Shown piece by piece: positions 5,073 to 7,564 of a stretch of DNA of 7,564 nt. The stretch covers positions 1 through 7,564 of the forward strand of contig CAMFKK010000102.1 of assembly GCA_945957225.1 (NCBI GenBank), in the 5' to 3' direction. Below the pieces are notes generated by a model. That model saw only the letters and a program-made list of their open reading frames with translations, did not search any database and was not told the DNA's origin. This DNA comes from an uncultured Sphingobacteriia bacterium (GTDB lineage: Bacteria > Bacteroidota > Bacteroidia > Chitinophagales > Chitinophagaceae). Within the stretch, counting starts at the first letter, position 1, and each line of letters opens with the position of its first letter. The position numbers and the translations under genes are program-made.

Positions 5073-5978
5073 ATGGAAAATAACACTTCATTACAACAAC
5101 AACTGCTGGAGGCCGGCGTACACTTTGGTCACCTGAAAAAGAAGTGGAACCCTAAGATGTTGCCTTACATCTTTGCTGAGAAGAAAGGTATTCACATCAT
5201 TGACCTGAATAAAACTGTAGACCATTTGCAGGAAGCTGCAGCGGCCATGAAACAAATTGCCAAAAGCGGTAAGAAGATCATGTTCGTAGCTACAAAAAAA
5301 CAGGCTAAAGAAATAGTAAGCGAATGCGCTAAGCGTGTTAATATGCCTTATGCAACTGAACGTTGGTTGGGTGGTATGTTGACTAACTTCAACACTGTTC
5401 GTAAGAGCGTGAAGAAAATGCAGAGCATTGAAAAAATGTTGGCTGATGGAAGCGCAGAAAGCTTGACTAAGAAAGAGCGTTTGACTTTAACTCGTGATAA
5501 AGAGAAAATGGAAAAGGTATTGGGCGGTATTGCTCAATTGGGTCGCCTACCAGCCGCTTTATTCCTTGTTGATATTGGTCACGAGCATATTGCTTTGGCC
5601 GAAGCAAAACGTTTGGGCATTACCACATTTGGAATGGTAGACACCAATAGCGATCCTAATAAGGTTGACTTTGCAGTACCTGCAAATGACGATGCTACCA
5701 AATCTATTGCTATTATCACCAACTACATTGTAGCTGCCATTGCAGAAGGTTTGGCAGAACGTCAAGCTTCTAAAGATGACGAAGGTGAAGATGACAACAA
5801 TAACGAAAATGAAGCCCGTGCTCGTCGCCTGGAAGCTGAAGCTCAAGCTGAAGCTGGCCGTGGTGGCAGAAGAGGTGCTAACTCAGGTGCACCTGCAGGT
5901 GGTCCTGGTGGCGCTCCTAAGCGTCGTGTTCCAAGCAGTGGAAACCGTCGCCCAGCTGGTGGTGGTGGAAGCCGATAG
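5073..5978 (+). CDS. rpsB: 30S ribosomal protein S2 (uS2) with Gly/Arg-rich C-terminal extension
   Basis: uS2 binds late at the junction of head and body of the small subunit. Residues 1-230 are the complete core: LLEAGVHFGHLKKKWNPKM (11-29), the coiled-coil insertion about 107-150 rich in Lys/Glu, LPAALFLVDIGHEHIALAEA (159-178) and DTNSDPN (190-196). After residue 231 comes an extra tail of about 70 residues: an acidic run (DDEGEDDNNNENE, 235-247), a short Ala/Glu helix (RARRLEAEAQAEA), then a disordered Gly/Arg/Pro/Ala segment ending in GGGGSR. The E. coli protein has about 240 residues, so the tail is an addition, not a frameshift: the frame runs cleanly to a double stop TAG-TAA at 5976-5981. 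Its use is unknown; binding of rRNA or mRNA is possible. Last gene before the hairpin terminator at 5991. Confidence 0.97.
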   Translation: MENNTSLQQQLLEAGVHFGHLKKKWNPKMLPYIFAEKKGIHIIDLNKTVDHLQEAAAAMKQIAKSGKKIMFVATKKQAKEIVSECAKRVNMPYATERWLGGMLTNFNTVRKSVKKMQSIEKMLADGSAESLTKKERLTLTRDKEKMEKVLGGIAQLGRLPAALFLVDIGHEHIALAEAKRLGITTFGMVDTNSDPNKVDFAVPANDDATKSIAIITNYIVAAIAEGLAERQASKDDEGEDDNNNENEARARRLEAEAQAEAGRGGRRGANSGAPAGGPGGAPKRRVPSSGNRRPAGGGGSR

Positions 5979-5990
5979 TAAGAAACAATT

Positions 5991-6045
5991 GATTGGGTCA
6001 TTACGTCGTGCTCCTCTGGGAGAAGGCTTAATGACCCATCTTTTA
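5991..6045 (+). terminator. intrinsic terminator (or attenuator) between rpsB and tsf
   Basis: TGGGTCATTA (5994-6003) and TAATGACCCA (6029-6038) are a perfect 10-bp inverted repeat, extended by GA/TC outside a bulged T, followed by TTTTAT (6041-6046). The 25-base loop holds a second small hairpin, CTCC (6011-6014) with GGAG (6019-6022). This should end most rpsB transcripts; some read-through into tsf is likely, since the two genes belong to one functional cluster. Confidence 0.75.
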
Positions 6046-6081
6046 TAGATTGAGTCCTACTTCATTTTTTCTTAACAGGGA

Positions 6082-6119
6082 TGCATTGTTAGACAATGTA
6101 AATTGCCCTCTTACATTTA
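6082..6119 (+). promoter_or_regulatory. candidate tsf promoter with palindrome
   Basis: TACATTTA (6112-6119) differs from TAnnTTTG only in the last base, and TTG at 6086-6088 lies 23 bases upstream. The TTG is inside a palindrome, TGCATTGT-TAG-ACAATGTA (6082-6100; one G-T mismatch), so a protein bound there could control the promoter; alternatively it is a leader hairpin of a read-through transcript. The gap between the terminator and tsf makes a separate promoter likely. Confidence 0.38.
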
Positions 6120-6141
6120 ATAACCTTAATAACATAATTAT

Positions 6142-6981
6142 ATGTCTACTGTAACAATTACCGCTGCAGAAATCAACAAATTGCGTCAAGCTACCGGAGC
6201 TGGTATGCTGGATTGCAGAAAAGCTTTGACTGAAACCAATGGCGATTTTGAAGCTGCTATTGACTGGTTGCGCAAGCAAGGTCAGAAAGTTGCTGCTAAG
6301 CGTAGCGACCGTGAAGCAAAAGAAGGTGTAATCATTGCAAAAACTTCTGCTGATAACAAAACTGGTTTTGTTGTTTGCATTAGCTGTGAAACTGACTTTG
6401 TTTCTAAGAACGCTGACTTTGTTGCTTTTGCACAAAGCATTGCTGACGCTGCCGTTGCTAACAACGTTAAGAGCGCAGAAGAACTAAACGAAGTATCTGT
6501 AAACGGTGCTAAGGTTTCTGACCTGATTAACGATAAATTGGCTTCTATTGGCGAGAAAATTGGTATTGCCAAATTTGAGCGCATTGAAGCAAATTATGTA
6601 GCTTCTTATATTCATGGTGCATACCGTATGGGTGTATTGGTTGGTTTAAGTGCTGAAGCTGCTGAAGCTGGTAAAGACGTAGCCATGCAAATTGCTGCTA
6701 TGAATCCTTTGGCTGTTGATCCAGATGCTATTCCTGCTGCTACTATTGAAAGAGAGCGTGCTATTGTGGTTGAAACCATGAAAGCTGATCCTAAGATGGC
6801 TGGCAAACCAGAAGATATGATTGCTAAAATTGCTGAAGGCAAATTAAATGCATTCTTTAAAGAGAATACTTTGTTAGCTCAGGCTTTTGTAAAAGACGGT
6901 GGCAAAACTGTTGGTGAATACTTGAAATCAGTAAATGCTGATTTGAAAGTTACCCAGTTTGTACGCGTTGCTTTGGGATAA
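6142..6981 (+). CDS. tsf: translation elongation factor Ts
   Basis: EF-Ts exchanges GDP for GTP on EF-Tu, returning it to the elongation cycle in the cytoplasm. The 279-residue product has the N-terminal UBA-like helix bundle with the signature LRQATGAGMLDCRKAL (14-29), then the first core subdomain with CETDFVSKN (82-90), where the TDFV motif disrupts the Mg2+ site of EF-Tu, then YIHGAYRMGVLVGL (156-169) and the second core subdomain with MQIAAMNPLAV (182-192). Length matches the E. coli protein (283) closely and no part is missing. The ATG at 6142 lies behind an AT-rich leader without a Shine-Dalgarno site. It follows rpsB after 163 bases holding a terminator and a probable promoter, and is closed by the terminator at 7000. 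Confidence 0.98.
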   Translation: MSTVTITAAEINKLRQATGAGMLDCRKALTETNGDFEAAIDWLRKQGQKVAAKRSDREAKEGVIIAKTSADNKTGFVVCISCETDFVSKNADFVAFAQSIADAAVANNVKSAEELNEVSVNGAKVSDLINDKLASIGEKIGIAKFERIEANYVASYIHGAYRMGVLVGLSAEAAEAGKDVAMQIAAMNPLAVDPDAIPAATIERERAIVVETMKADPKMAGKPEDMIAKIAEGKLNAFFKENTLLAQAFVKDGGKTVGEYLKSVNADLKVTQFVRVALG

Positions 6982-6999
6982 TGGTTGCTCTAAATATTC

Positions 7000-7031
7000 A
7001 AGCCGTTCCAATACCTTGGGACGGCTTTTTT
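7000..7031 (+). terminator. intrinsic terminator of tsf
   Basis: AAGCCGTTCC (7000-7009) pairs with GGGACGGCTT (7018-7027) as a 10-bp stem with one G-T pair and an 8-base loop, running directly into six T's (7026-7031). It starts 19 bases after the tsf stop codon. On the opposite strand the hairpin is not followed by a T-run, so it serves tsf only and not the convergent gene at 7044. Confidence 0.92.
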
Positions 7032-7043
7032 CAATGTTGTCTG

Positions 7044-7564
7044 TTAAACTGCAGCATTCAATAATAGCTCATGTACTTTTTTCCAAGGCACATCGTATCC
7101 TTTTGTTATGTTGGTATAAAGGATTAATTTATTGCCTTTTTCAACCTCTAAGTATAAATAGTGTATTCCTTTTCTAATGTAATAAATAATAAAAGTCAAT
7201 AAAAGTATTTTAAATAAGTTGGGTAAATAATTCCAGACTGAAAAAAATATTGATTTTGCAGGATTTATTACATAACCAAATAAAGTGTCAGCAATAACTT
7301 TGGTCCAAGGCAGTATGCCAAATATCAATGAAAATGAAAAATAAACAATTAGAATATTGAAAACCCAGTTAAATACCGTATTTAATTTCAATATGATATT
7401 TAATTCTTGATTTGAATTGAATAGTGTATAATTTCTAATTTTTATTCCATTAATACCATTCTCCAGATGAGATTCTAGCCAATTTTTAAAACGCTGAAAT
7501 AATTTATTTGTCAAAAAAATCCAAAAAGACATCATTGTCAATATTAACAGGATTAAACCTATAC
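7044..7564 (-). pseudogene. MscS-family mechanosensitive channel remnant, internally deleted, partial at window edge
   Basis: The frame is open from the right edge to TAA at 7046-7044; the TTG at 7541 is probably internal because upstream codons (IGLILLI) continue a hydrophobic helix. Residues are numbered from that TTG. Up to about 136 the protein matches the N-terminal membrane part of Bacteroidota MscS-like channels: a first helix, IKIRNYTLFNSNQ (33-45), a second hydrophobic region (about 56-77), LPWTKVIADTLFGYVINP (77-94), NYLPNLFKILLLTFIIYY (104-121) and the helix into YLEVEKGNK. It then passes without a stop into LILYTNITKGYDVPWKKVHE (139-158), which resembles the later beta-domain segment usually read as T-x-VTIGYDVPWRxVHxLL. 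The Gly/Ala-rich pore helix and the IPN-type beta-domain segment expected between are absent, and the chain ends at AAV, short of the C-terminal domain. It cannot form a normal channel. It ends 12 bases from the tsf terminator, on the opposite strand. Confidence 0.72.

Noticed and set aside
5740..6048. 102-residue open frame rich in Leu/Val/Lys overlapping the end of rpsB
   Set aside because: A +1-frame shadow of the repetitive rpsB tail; biased composition follows from the Ala/Glu/Gly codons of the real frame.
6043..6842. Three open frames on the minus strand across tsf and its leader
   Set aside because: Antisense shadows of tsf with Ser/Ala-rich composition mirrored from its GCT/GAA codons; no start signals or family resemblance.
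1..7564. CRISPR arrays, tRNA or rRNA genes, complete insertion sequences
   Set aside because: No regularly spaced repeats, no tRNA cloverleaf or CCA-end pattern, and no transposase frame were seen on either strand by eye; the only transposon-derived sequence is the synthetic Tn5 mosaic end.

Overview
The window reads as a chromosomal fragment of a member of the Bacteroidota, most like the Chitinophagaceae (family placement is a judgement from protein style, not a search). The reasons are the gene order rplM-rpsI-rpsB-tsf, A-rich leaders without Shine-Dalgarno sites in front of highly expressed genes, and Bacteroidota-type promoter boxes (TTG then TAnnTTTG). The first 46 bases are not biological: they are an Illumina Nextera index/adapter ending in the Tn5 mosaic end, so genomic DNA starts at 47 and the left end is a sequencing-library boundary.

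Left part (47-3020): recO (recombinational repair mediator), then two small AT-rich genes for membrane-anchored proteins of unknown function in the same direction, then a convergent COG0402-type amidohydrolase whose 3' end overlaps the second small gene by 21 bp.

Middle part (3021-4080): an accessory island. Two diverged copies of a roughly 50-bp GC-rich repeat in the same orientation bracket a 'mobile mystery protein A/B' module. The A protein (XRE-type helix-turn-helix) is intact. The B protein (Fic domain) has lost its catalytic core and survives only as an N-terminal and a C-terminal fragment in different frames. A pair of 18-bp direct repeats spaced 32 bp apart lies over the probable promoter of A and is a good operator candidate.

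Right part (4081-7031): the translation cluster. A clear Bacteroidota promoter and a short leader with two hairpins precede rplM (uL13), followed closely by rpsI (uS9) and rpsB (uS2, with an unusual Gly/Arg-rich tail). A strong hairpin terminator separates rpsB from tsf (EF-Ts), which is followed by a textbook intrinsic terminator.

Right edge (7044-7564, minus strand): the remnant of an MscS-family mechanosensitive channel that runs off the window. Its N-terminal membrane part is joined in frame to a short piece of the distal soluble domain, so the pore helix and most of the beta domain are missing. With the Fic remnant, this is the second gene in the window that has lost its functional middle while keeping both flanks. 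No wholly new system is evident; the most interesting parts are the gutted toxin-like module with its operator and flanking repeats, the gutted channel gene, and the rplM leader.
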